Below are positions 1 to 6,978 of a stretch of DNA of 11,076 nucleotides, piece after piece. Source of the DNA: Candidatus Methanophagales archaeon (GTDB lineage Archaea; Halobacteriota; Syntropharchaeia; Alkanophagales; Methanospirareceae); the NCBI GenBank assembly GCA_030668065.1, contig DAOUUS010000028.1, positions 1-11,076 on the forward strand, given 5' to 3'. Under the pieces are notes generated by a model, which searched no databases, had not been told where the DNA came from, and was given only the letters and a program-made list of their open reading frames with translations. Position 1 is the first letter of the stretch; every line of letters starts with the position of its first letter. The position numbers and the translations under genes were made by a program.

Positions 1-570
1 CACCTCTTCCGCGGGTTTTTCGCCATTGATGACATATACATTTTCAAATTCTTGCGCCAGCTCGTTATAAGTGCGCCAGATCTTCGCTATATGCTCTTCT
101 TCTTCAAACAGTTCCAGATGAAACCTGTTCTCTTTTATCCGATGAAGACAAACCTGAGGCGATACATGGAGCAGAAACGTGAGGTCGGGCAGTATAAACC
201 GGTCATTAATCTTCCGTAGCCAGTCTCTGTCTTCTATCCCCAAAGACCCAAAAGCAACAGAAGAAAAGAAGTAGCGGTCGGTTATCACAGTTATCTCCTG
301 CTTTAACAGCGGGATAACCTCTTTCTCTAAGTGATGTGCTCGATCCGCCGTAAACAATAGCTGAAGGCATTCCGGACCGGTTCGCCATTCTTTTGTCAAC
401 TGTCCACGAATCAGGCCACCGATAAGATTATTCGTAGGCTCTTTAGTAAGATGCACTTTTTTAAGCCGCTCCTTTAAGTAAACAGTCAATTTCCCCGCTT
501 GCGTTGTAGAACCCGCACCATCAAGCCCTTCAAACGCGATGAATTTACCGGTATACGGATTTTTGTACAT
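1..570 (-). CDS. tmk: dTMP kinase (thymidylate kinase), 3' end outside window
   Basis: Phosphorylates dTMP to dTDP with ATP in the cytoplasm, a step common to the de novo and salvage routes to dTTP. The first 190 residues are visible and the frame runs open off the window edge. Seen: an N-terminal strand leading into a Walker A-like loop (GLDGAGSTT, residues 15-23), KEPT at 43-46 where the family has its TMP-binding EPG/EPT segment, ADRAHH at 75-80, and TDRY at 97-100 followed by FFSS, matching the family DR(Y/H)..S motif. Arg145 and Arg149 lie where the LID arginines are expected. Oddity: the Walker A lysine is replaced by serine (Ser21). The ATG at 570-568 is the only sensible start, 5 nt after the stop of the upstream corrinoid gene, so the two are probably co-transcribed. 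The family is clear; substrate specificity is inferred. Confidence 0.9.
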   Translation of the reverse strand, partial: MYKNPYTGKFIAFEGLDGAGSTTQAGKLTVYLKERLKKVHLTKEPTNNLIGGLIRGQLTKEWRTGPECLQLLFTADRAHHLEKEVIPLLKQEITVITDRYFFSSVAFGSLGIEDRDWLRKINDRFILPDLTFLLHVSPQVCLHRIKENRFHLELFEEEEHIAKIWRTYNELAQEFENVYVINGEKPAEEV

Positions 571-575
571 AAAAG

Positions 576-1181
576 TTACACAAGCTCCTTTGCCTTCTTT
601 ACCGCGTCAATGGCATCCATACCGTAGCTGTTTGCACCGATTTCCGTGGCATATTCCGAAGTGACTGCGCCTCCGCCGACCATTATCTTTACCGTGTAGC
701 CTTCTTCTTTAAAATGTTTTATTACCTCGGCCATATATTCCCGTGTTGTCGTAAGTAACGCAGACATTGCGAGGATGTCGGCTTCGGCTTCACGCACGGC
801 ATCCGCAAATTGCTCCTTGCTGACGTCCGTGCCGAGGTCAATTACTTCAAAACCTTCTGAAGATAGCATTATATTGACTATATCTTTCCCTATATCGTGA
901 ACGTCTCCTTTGACCGTACCGATAACGATTTTACCTATACTATTTTTTTCCGCTTCTTGTAGCAGCGGCTTAAGAATATCTAACGCTTTTTTCGCGTTCC
1001 AGCCCGCGACCATGAGTTCCGCATCAAAGTATATTTCCTTGTAACCATCTCCGATTTCCCTTAGTCCACTGGTCAGCTCGTCAATAACGCCATATACATC
1101 CGTTCCACTGTTCAGCATTTCGTCGCAAAAAGATTCTATCCTCTTCTTTTTTACGTCAAGCAGTGCGTCCACTGTGTCCAT
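576..1181 (-). CDS. Methyltransferase-type corrinoid (B12-binding) protein
   Basis: A cytoplasmic methyl carrier of the MtaC/MtbC/MttC and MetH-type family, which shuttles a methyl group on cobalamin between two methyltransferases. It has 201 residues, close to the roughly 210 usual for these proteins. Residues 1-85 form the helical cap domain. Residues 84-201 form the Rossmann-like B12 domain with the D-x-H-x-x-G signature at Asp93-Val-His95-Asp-Ile-Gly98; His95 should be the lower axial cobalt ligand. Ser140-x-Leu142 and the glycine run 169-171 are the other nucleotide-tail contacts of the fold. No methyltransferase is adjacent in the window, so the methyl donor is unknown. It diverges from a reductive activator gene, a natural partner, and leads into tmk after 5 nt. 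There is no clear Shine-Dalgarno site; a TATA-like element 24-33 nt ahead of the ATG suggests a leaderless transcript. Confidence 0.93.
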   Translation of the reverse strand: MDTVDALLDVKKKRIESFCDEMLNSGTDVYGVIDELTSGLREIGDGYKEIYFDAELMVAGWNAKKALDILKPLLQEAEKNSIGKIVIGTVKGDVHDIGKDIVNIMLSSEGFEVIDLGTDVSKEQFADAVREAEADILAMSALLTTTREYMAEVIKHFKEEGYTVKIMVGGGAVTSEYATEIGANSYGMDAIDAVKKAKELV

Positions 1182-1245
1182 ATGATTAATAAGGTAAACA
1201 AAGATTTAAAATACCGTTTTCCCTTTGTACTACTGGTAAAGTTTT
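1182..1245. promoter_or_regulatory. Shared divergent promoter, corrinoid protein / activator
   Basis: This is the 64-bp gap between two divergent genes. Its only marked element is the A/T block TTTAAAATA at 1205-1213, with TTTAAA self-complementary at 1205-1210, so it can read as a TATA box in either direction. Leftward it lies about 24-33 nt before the corrinoid ATG, the spacing of a leaderless archaeal start. Rightward it is 33-41 nt before the activator ATG, predicting a leader of about 10 nt. The sequence is seen; the promoter role is inferred from spacing. Confidence 0.6.
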
Positions 1246-2811
1246 ATGAACATCATATTTCCAGAGTGTGGAAAAGAAGCAAAACTCGTTAAAGGGCGGT
1301 TTATACTTTCTTATTTACAGGAGCTTGGGATAGAGATAAACGCATCTTGTGGCGGAGAGGGCAAATGTGGTCAGTGTCTGATTGAGGTTGAGTGCGCACC
1401 CGGGGCGCTGCGGGATAAGACAGAGACGGAAAACGAATTTATTCAGGATGATAGTCACAGACTCGCGTGCCAGGCAAGAATATCAAAAACCGACAAGCAC
1501 ATTTACGTGCGAGTGCCAAGAAGAACTTACTACGTTTTAGAGTTCGGTGAATATAAGGAAATACCGCTTGAACCTCTTGTACGCCGGACTGATGAACGGG
1601 TGTCAATAGATGGGGGCAAGTACACGGGTGCACTATACGGAATCGCTCTTGACATCGGGACAACCACGCTTGCCATGTATCTAATAGACCTTGAAACCGG
1701 GGCTGTGCTTTCTACGAGTTCAAGAGAAAATCCACAGACAAAATACGGTAATAACGTAATCTCGCGGATAGAATTTGCGCGAAGAGAAAAGGATACGCTC
1801 AAAATAGAAATACGCAATGTCGTGAGCGAGATGATTAGAGGTCTGACAGAGCACCGAAATGTATATGACATTGTAGTAGTCGGAAATCCTGTGATGAGGG
1901 ACCTGTTCTTTGGGTATCCCGTCGAGTCGCTGGGTAAAAGCCCTTACGAACCGGAAAGCACAAAGTCGGTGAGTAAAACAGTGAAAGAGCTCAGGCTTAT
2001 GGCGAATCCCAGAGCGTGGGTTTACGGGCTTCCACTGATCGGCGGTTTTGTCGGTGCTGATGCGTTGGCGGTGGTGCTCGCGACTGAGATGTACAAACAC
2101 GATGAGATAGGCATGGCAATAGACGTTGGGACCAATACGGAAATCGTACTGGGAAATAAAGACAGGATGATTACAACGTCATGTGCTGCGGGTCCCGCGT
2201 TTGAAGGTGCCAGTATAACGTGCGGAATTGGTGGCGTAAACGGTGCGATAAAAGAAGTGAAGATAGAGAACGGCGCGGTAACGTACAAAACGATTGGCGA
2301 GGGTGTCACCGAGCAGCCAGTCGGAGTTTGCGGGTCGGGATTGATAGACACGCTGGCGGAACTTCTGGATAACGGGCTGATAAACGGTAGAGGCAAATTC
2401 CGCGGCGCGGAAAAAGAATTCTGGATAGCAAAGGACATTAGCCTATCGGAAAGGGATATAGACCAGCTAAATCTGGCAAAAACCGCTGTTTCTGTTGGCA
2501 TAAGGGTGTTGATAGAGAGATACGGGATTGCGATTGGCGATATAGACCGTTTATATCTCGCAGGCGGGTTCGTTAACTTTACAAACACGGAGAATGCAAT
2601 ACGTATAGGCCTTCTTCCGGATATTGCGCGGGATAAGATAAAAAAAGTGGGCAATGCCGCGATAGAAGGTGCGAGACAGGCGTTGATTTCAAGGACAAAG
2701 AGGGCAGATGCAGAAGCAGCGGCTATGCGAATCGAGCACGTGAAACTCGAAGAAGAGGACGGATTCATGGAGAAGTTCGTGGGCGAGTTATACTTTCAGA
2801 ATTATTTGTGA
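1246..2811 (+). CDS. 2Fe-2S/ASKHA corrinoid reductive activator (RamA/RACo-like)
   Basis: Predicted ATP-dependent reductase that restores inactive Co(II) corrinoid proteins to Co(I). The N-terminal ferredoxin domain (about residues 1-95) has the plant-type 2Fe-2S pattern Cys35-x5-Cys41-x2-Cys44...Cys75. After a short linker comes an ASKHA ATPase core (DUF4445/RACo C-terminal type): phosphate-1 loop DIGTTT at 136-141, IGGFVGADAL at 265-274, a second DVGTNTE loop at 293-299, AAGPAFEGA at 314-322, and LAGGF at 438-442 as the adenosine-side motif. At 521 residues it is shorter than RACo (about 630), and it lacks the C-terminal cysteine clusters that Methanosarcina RamA uses for 4Fe-4S centres; no cysteines occur after Cys362. 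The layout is therefore RACo-like. It is divergent from and next to a corrinoid protein, its likely substrate. The ATG at 1246 gives the full ferredoxin domain, and the only weak ribosome-site candidate is GGTAAAG. The reaction is inferred from the family. Confidence 0.88.
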   Translation: MNIIFPECGKEAKLVKGRFILSYLQELGIEINASCGGEGKCGQCLIEVECAPGALRDKTETENEFIQDDSHRLACQARISKTDKHIYVRVPRRTYYVLEFGEYKEIPLEPLVRRTDERVSIDGGKYTGALYGIALDIGTTTLAMYLIDLETGAVLSTSSRENPQTKYGNNVISRIEFARREKDTLKIEIRNVVSEMIRGLTEHRNVYDIVVVGNPVMRDLFFGYPVESLGKSPYEPESTKSVSKTVKELRLMANPRAWVYGLPLIGGFVGADALAVVLATEMYKHDEIGMAIDVGTNTEIVLGNKDRMITTSCAAGPAFEGASITCGIGGVNGAIKEVKIENGAVTYKTIGEGVTEQPVGVCGSGLIDTLAELLDNGLINGRGKFRGAEKEFWIAKDISLSERDIDQLNLAKTAVSVGIRVLIERYGIAIGDIDRLYLAGGFVNFTNTENAIRIGLLPDIARDKIKKVGNAAIEGARQALISRTKRADAEAAAMRIEHVKLEEEDGFMEKFVGELYFQNYL

Positions 2812-2906
2812 GTACGAGCCGGAATAAAAGCAAAAAAAGCAAAAGGTAATGCACCAAAAAAAAAATGACTTTTACGGCACTATTAACATCATCACCCGCA
2901 CCTTTT

Positions 2907-2925
2907 ATATGTGTTAAGTACATAT
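2907..2925. repeat. Inverted repeat overlapping a TATA-like box
   Basis: ATATGT at 2907-2912 and its exact complement ACATAT at 2920-2925 flank a 7-nt spacer, and the left arm overlaps the TATA-like CTTTTATATG. A regulator bound here would block TBP, so this is a candidate operator. The short A/T arms make chance quite possible. Confidence 0.4.
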
Positions 2926-2944
2926 GTTAAACCATCATCCGTCA

Positions 2945-2966
2945 CTAACGTACTAAGAAGCGTTAG
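2945..2966. repeat. Inverted repeat CTAACG-N10-CGTTAG
   Basis: Perfect 6-bp arms lie at 2945-2950 and 2961-2966, 10 nt apart, about 25-45 nt downstream of the first TATA-like box and just before the second. The arrangement suits a dimeric regulator or a small RNA hairpin at the start of the leader. No function can be assigned from sequence. Confidence 0.4.
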
Positions 2967-3024
2967 GGATATAAAGGGCGGAAGAAGGGAAGAGGGCAGA
3001 GGATAAATAAACTAAAAAGGGAGT

Positions 3025-3053
3025 GTTATACAGTCCTTTTATCATTATACTGT
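3025..3053 (+). repeat. Imperfect direct repeat, 19-bp period
   Basis: GTTATACAGT (3025-3034) recurs as ATTATACTGT (3044-3053), 8 of 10 bases alike. The ends ACAGT and ACTGT also form a 5-bp inverted pair. It lies about 45-75 nt before the start codon, in the promoter or leader. Confidence 0.35.
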
Positions 3054-3098
3054 GCTGAGAAACGTTAAGAATATGAAGTGCAAAAGGGAGGGAAGAAG

Positions 3099-4142
3099 AT
3101 GATAACTAAAAAGACCCAAAGGTTGTTTAGTGTGGCCGGGATATTGGCAATCGCAGCGTGCATATTGACGGCAGCCGCGTTTGCGTATCCCATGGCCTTT
3201 GCTATATCAGATTCTGTTACCAACAGCACTGATACGGCTGTTCTCAATCCCGGTGGACCGATAACAAACTCGGACACGCGCGAAGTATTCACGGTCAAAT
3301 CGGGCACACGCCACTATTGCTTTAACTATTACAGGTCTACGGACGACAATACAACACAGCCCATAGTCAGATATGGGAATGTATGCACGATTACGACCAA
3401 TAAGAGTTATGTGACAGCTTCTGTCAGTAGGAGTGTTATTCGGAGGGCATATATAGTTGCAGCTCCTCCGACCACTTATATCCACGGTTCCAGGACCTTG
3501 GTAAGAACAAATACAGCACCAGAAATCATGCTGAAGTCAAGGCGATTTGTGCCTGACCCAGGGATAGACAATAATCTTTCGTCTGATCTCGCGGTAACTG
3601 CAGAAGCGGGTTGTGAACGAATGCACGTGCTAATTCAATTTCACAGCATGCCAGATACCACCGAAAGAACAGAACTCACCGAATTTTTTGATGTAGAATT
3701 ACAGACATATATACCAAATAACGCATGGTTTGCTGATATTCCTTGCGAATCGGTATCCGATATAATTGCGCAGCCAAACGTGCGGTGGATAGGTAACATA
3801 CAGTCCGAGGACAAGATTTCACAGCACATAAGGGATTATTGTGCCGGCTCTGGACCTGTAAAATCCAACAACACAGTGAACTTGTTAGTTACGTTTTTTG
3901 AAGACGTTTCGACTGACGAAGCGGAACAGATTATAGAAAAGTACGGATGTGTGGTCACGGAACCAAGCCCGTGGGGCGGTAATGTCTGGACTGTTACAGT
4001 ACCTGAAGGTACAATATCAAATCTTGCCGGAGAAGACGCGGTAGAATGGATAGAGTCCGTACCTCCACCAAAGACAATCACAAACATTGAGAATATCGAA
4101 TTGGTGGACACGCATTCAATAACTATGACGAGCAACATCTAA
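3099..4142 (+). CDS. Secreted protein with subtilase-type N-terminal region only
   Basis: A 347-residue protein with a typical signal peptide: basic residues 4-8, hydrophobic stretch 10-35, probable cleavage near the AFA at 33-35. Residues 36-140 are a Ser/Thr/Asn-rich segment with Cys74 and Cys96 that I do not recognise. Residues 141-329 match, without gaps, residues 40-228 of the protease encoded next; about 125 of 189 positions are identical by eye count. The protein stops just past the point where the neighbour's catalytic domain starts, and it has no Asp, His or Ser active-site motif and no C-terminal anchor. One base separates its TAA from the next ATG, so the pair is an operon, probably translationally coupled. 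It could be a trans-acting propeptide (inhibitor or folding helper) for the protease, or a truncated duplicate. The start ATG is chosen for GGGAGGG 6 nt upstream. Gene reality is good; function is inferred. Confidence 0.82.
   Translation: MITKKTQRLFSVAGILAIAACILTAAAFAYPMAFAISDSVTNSTDTAVLNPGGPITNSDTREVFTVKSGTRHYCFNYYRSTDDNTTQPIVRYGNVCTITTNKSYVTASVSRSVIRRAYIVAAPPTTYIHGSRTLVRTNTAPEIMLKSRRFVPDPGIDNNLSSDLAVTAEAGCERMHVLIQFHSMPDTTERTELTEFFDVELQTYIPNNAWFADIPCESVSDIIAQPNVRWIGNIQSEDKISQHIRDYCAGSGPVKSNNTVNLLVTFFEDVSTDEAEQIIEKYGCVVTEPSPWGGNVWTVTVPEGTISNLAGEDAVEWIESVPPPKTITNIENIELVDTHSITMTSNI
3519..4085 (+). repeat. Duplicated propeptide-like segment, copy 1
   Basis: This encodes residues 141-329 of the first protein and is collinear, with no net gap, with 4261-4827 (offset 742 bp). 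Protein identity is about 66% by eye. The best-conserved blocks are around 3699-3830 and 3970-4075, where DNA similarity is also obvious. Many differences are at third codon positions, so both copies appear to have been kept under protein-level selection. Confidence 0.85.
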
Positions 4143-4143
4143 A

Positions 4144-6978
4144 ATGGGTAACACGAGAAACGGAATAACAGCAGCGTTCGGAATACTGGCAGTAATTGCA
4201 GTGTTGGGAGTGTTGACAGTAGCAGCAGATACAACATCTGTGAATCTAGATGATAGATCAACAGAAATCATTCTGAAATCAAGGCAGTTTGTGCCCGACA
4301 CGGGGTTGAATTATGGCGTCAAGTCGAAATTGGAGGTTCTGGGGGAAGTTGGTGTTGAGAAGACACATGTGTTAATGCAGTTCTATCAGGTACCAAATGC
4401 AAGCGAAAAAGCTGCGCTTAACGAGTACCTTGAGGTTGATTTACAAACCTATATTCCAAATAATGCGTGGTTTGCCGATATCCCTTGCGAATCTGCATCG
4501 GATATAATTGCGCAGCCGAACGTGAGATGGATAGGTAATATATTGCCAGAGGACAAGGTGTCACCACAGATAAGGGATTATGGTGTCGGCGCTTGGGCGG
4601 TCAACCCAAACGGGACTGCGAACTTGTTGGTCACGTTCTTTAGTGACGTTTCCGCGGACGAAGCGAAACAGGTCATAATAAAGTACGGACGTGTGGTTGC
4701 AGGACCAAGTCCGTGGGGCGGCAACGTGTGGACTGTCTCAGTACATGAAAATTTTATTTCGAGTCTTGCAAGCGAAGACCCCGTTGAGTGGATAGAATCC
4801 GTGCCCCCGCCAAAGACAATCAACAATTACGGTTCACGTGCTGCACTCAAAGTTGATACCGTGCAGGCAGCACCATACTATCTGAATGGTTCAGGAGTGG
4901 TGATAGCAGAATGGGATAGCGGATGGGCTGACTGGAGTCACAATGACCTTGCAGGAAGAGTTACTGTGGGTGATACCGGAAGTTCAATAATGGAACATTC
5001 CACCCATGTCGCAGGTACTGCAATAGGAAACGGCACTAATAGTGCAGGGCTCCTTCTAAGAGGGATGGCACCAGGTGCTAACCTCGTCACGTATGAATGG
5101 CCCGATGATATAACAGAACGGGACTTCGAAACCTTTGATGCTATTGTGAATCACAATGCAGTGATTTCAACAAATTCATGGGGATATAAGATAGACCCAC
5201 CAAGTTATGGTTGTTGCAGTTGGTATGGGGACTATGACTCTGAGAGTCAGAACTACGATTGGATTGTAGATGGTAGGCTGGATAACAATACAATTACCAT
5301 CGTGTTCAGTGCGGGCAACCAAGAGGGCAACACAAATTGTTCAGGAGATTATCCATGTAAACATCCATGGGGCAGATTACCCGGACCTGGCGGCACCGCA
5401 AAGAATACTATTACCGTCGGTGCTACATATTCAGATACCAATGGACACACATGTTTTAGCAGTAGAGGTCCTACTGATGACGGCAGGATAAAGCCAGATC
5501 TTTCTGCACCGGGGGATGAAACGGGTGGTGATTACGGCATAAAATCAACTATGCCGGCACAATCTTATGCGGTGAAGAGAGGAACTTCCATGTCTGCGTC
5601 AGCAGTGTCAGGATGTGCTGCCTTGATCTATCAGGACTACAGAAGTACTCATTCGGGTGCAGATCCAACACCAGCTACGGTTAAGGCATTGCTGATACAC
5701 ACTGCGGATGACCTTGGAAGTCCTGGTCCAAATTACACATATGGCTGGGGTTTGGTAAATGCAACTGCGGCGGTGGACGTAATCAGGTCAGACAACCATC
5801 CGGTTCCGACAATAATCGAAGGTGTGATAAACCAAACCGAGGTGGATACGTACAATGTGTATGTTCCTGCAGGTGTTGAGCTGAAGGCTACTCTCGTCTG
5901 GACTGATGAGAAAGGTACGGTAGCGGCTGCAATCGTATTGGTTAATAATTTAGACCTTAACATAACAAGAGACGGCAGCACATATTACCCCTGGTCTTTG
6001 GACCGTACTAATCCAGGCAACCCTGCGACAACGGGTATAGACGATATAAACAACGTAGAGCAGGTAGTAATAGACGCTTCAACAAGCGATACATATACCA
6101 TAAATGTAAATGGAAAGAGTATTCCAGAAGGACCACAGTCGTACTCTTTGATTATTACAACAGGGGTGATTTACGTGCCCGATAATTATACAACGATACA
6201 ATGGGCAATTGATAATGCAACTGCGGGAGACACGATACTCGTAAGAGACGGGATCTACACTGAGAACGTGAATGTGAACAAGAGGGTGACGGTAGAATCG
6301 GAGAACGGTACTGCGAATTGCATTGTTAAAGCTGCGGACTCAAGCGACCATGTATTCAATGTAAGCGTAGATTACGTAAACATCAGTGGATTCACGGTAG
6401 AAGGTGTGACAGGGACTTCTAATGCCGGTATTTATCTCGGTGGTATAGACCATTGCAACATCTCGGCTAATAACGTAACTAACAATTGGTACGGGTTATA
6501 TTTATGTGCGGGTTGCGAGCACAATAACGTAACAAGAAACACCGCACGGCACAACGACATTGGCATTTACCTCTACAATGCGTCTAACAACAACATCTTA
6601 TGTAACTGGGTAGCTTATAATAGCAATGGTGGTTTCAATTTAACGTCTGGAAGCACAGGTAACATAATCGAGAATAACAGCATCGTAATGAACGGCAACA
6701 AAAACGTATCGAGCGGCGGCTACGAGTGGAACTTCTACAACCACCAGAGTGATTATGTCAATGCAACAAATAACTGGTGGGGCACGAACAGTGAAACGGA
6801 GATAAACGCAAGCATCTACGATTATTATGATAATACAGAGAAAGGCATCGTGAACTTCACAGGAAATCGCGAAGAACATGTTCTATGCGCACCGATTCCA
6901 GAACTGTCCACGATTATTCTGTTTTCGCTTGGGCTGCTCGCGTTATACATTTGCGTTGGTATGAGAAGAAAGAATTAA
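4144..6978 (+). CDS. Cell-surface subtilisin-like (S8) protease with PEF-CTERM-like anchor
   Basis: A 944-residue secreted serine endopeptidase. Signal peptide 1-28; propeptide-like region 40-228; S8 catalytic domain about 235-545 with Asp258 (WDSG), His288 (HSTHVAGT), oxyanion Asn392 (SAGN) and nucleophile Ser482 (GTSMSAS); a beta-sandwich of the kind that follows many S8 domains, about 553-674; and a right-handed beta-helix (NosD/PbH1-like, with N-rich turns) about 678-905. The C-terminus is a sorting signal: IPELSTI (918-924), hydrophobic segment 924-940, then RRKN. Many N-x-S/T sequons suggest heavy N-glycosylation. The C-terminal signal predicts cleavage and anchoring by an archaeosortase, one of which is encoded 0.9 kb downstream. 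The beta-helix may bind surface polysaccharide or substrate (inference). The start follows one base after the upstream stop without its own Shine-Dalgarno, suggesting coupling. Its stop overlaps the convergent gene by 4 nt. Confidence 0.93.
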   Translation: MGNTRNGITAAFGILAVIAVLGVLTVAADTTSVNLDDRSTEIILKSRQFVPDTGLNYGVKSKLEVLGEVGVEKTHVLMQFYQVPNASEKAALNEYLEVDLQTYIPNNAWFADIPCESASDIIAQPNVRWIGNILPEDKVSPQIRDYGVGAWAVNPNGTANLLVTFFSDVSADEAKQVIIKYGRVVAGPSPWGGNVWTVSVHENFISSLASEDPVEWIESVPPPKTINNYGSRAALKVDTVQAAPYYLNGSGVVIAEWDSGWADWSHNDLAGRVTVGDTGSSIMEHSTHVAGTAIGNGTNSAGLLLRGMAPGANLVTYEWPDDITERDFETFDAIVNHNAVISTNSWGYKIDPPSYGCCSWYGDYDSESQNYDWIVDGRLDNNTITIVFSAGNQEGNTNCSGDYPCKHPWGRLPGPGGTAKNTITVGATYSDTNGHTCFSSRGPTDDGRIKPDLSAPGDETGGDYGIKSTMPAQSYAVKRGTSMSASAVSGCAALIYQDYRSTHSGADPTPATVKALLIHTADDLGSPGPNYTYGWGLVNATAAVDVIRSDNHPVPTIIEGVINQTEVDTYNVYVPAGVELKATLVWTDEKGTVAAAIVLVNNLDLNITRDGSTYYPWSLDRTNPGNPATTGIDDINNVEQVVIDASTSDTYTINVNGKSIPEGPQSYSLIITTGVIYVPDNYTTIQWAIDNATAGDTILVRDGIYTENVNVNKRVTVESENGTANCIVKAADSSDHVFNVSVDYVNISGFTVEGVTGTSNAGIYLGGIDHCNISANNVTNNWYGLYLCAGCEHNNVTRNTARHNDIGIYLYNASNNNILCNWVAYNSNGGFNLTSGSTGNIIENNSIVMNGNKNVSSGGYEWNFYNHQSDYVNATNNWWGTNSETEINASIYDYYDNTEKGIVNFTGNREEHVLCAPIPELSTIILFSLGLLALYICVGMRRKN
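4261..4827 (+). repeat. Duplicated propeptide-like segment, copy 2
   Basis: This encodes residues 40-228 of the S8 protease, the partner of 3519-4085. It ends at a VPPPKT segment shared by both copies, right before the protease domain begins. Both copies contain an internal Y(I)PNNAWFADIPCES block. Confidence 0.85.

Larger units (their letters stand above)
2812..3098 (+). promoter_or_regulatory. 287-bp leader and promoter region of the protease locus
   Basis: No gene is supported here. Left to right it holds an A-rich tract (2840-2872), a TATA-like CTTTTATATG (2902-2911) partly inside an inverted repeat, an inverted repeat around 2945-2966, a second TATA-like GATATAAAG (2968-2976), a purine-rich stretch (2967-3024), a direct repeat (3025-3053), and a strong Shine-Dalgarno GGGAGGG at 3086-3092. 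The Shine-Dalgarno sits 6 nt before ATG 3099 and decides that start over the in-frame GTG at 3078. Using the first TATA box would give an untranslated leader of roughly 165 nt. A 9-codon open frame starts at ATG 3073 and its stop (3100-3102) overlaps the start of the next gene; it could be a leader peptide or chance. Confidence 0.6.

Noticed and set aside
2022..2768. Antisense open frame of 248 codons opposite the corrinoid activator gene
   Set aside because: It is a Ser/Pro/Ile-rich shadow with no recognisable domain, lying entirely opposite a gene with clear ferredoxin and ASKHA motifs.
3099..4142. Propeptide-only gene as a frameshifted full protease (sequencing error)
   Set aside because: Downstream of its stop the sequence starts a new signal peptide and a second full propeptide-like region. 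There is no catalytic domain belonging to the first copy that a frameshift could restore.
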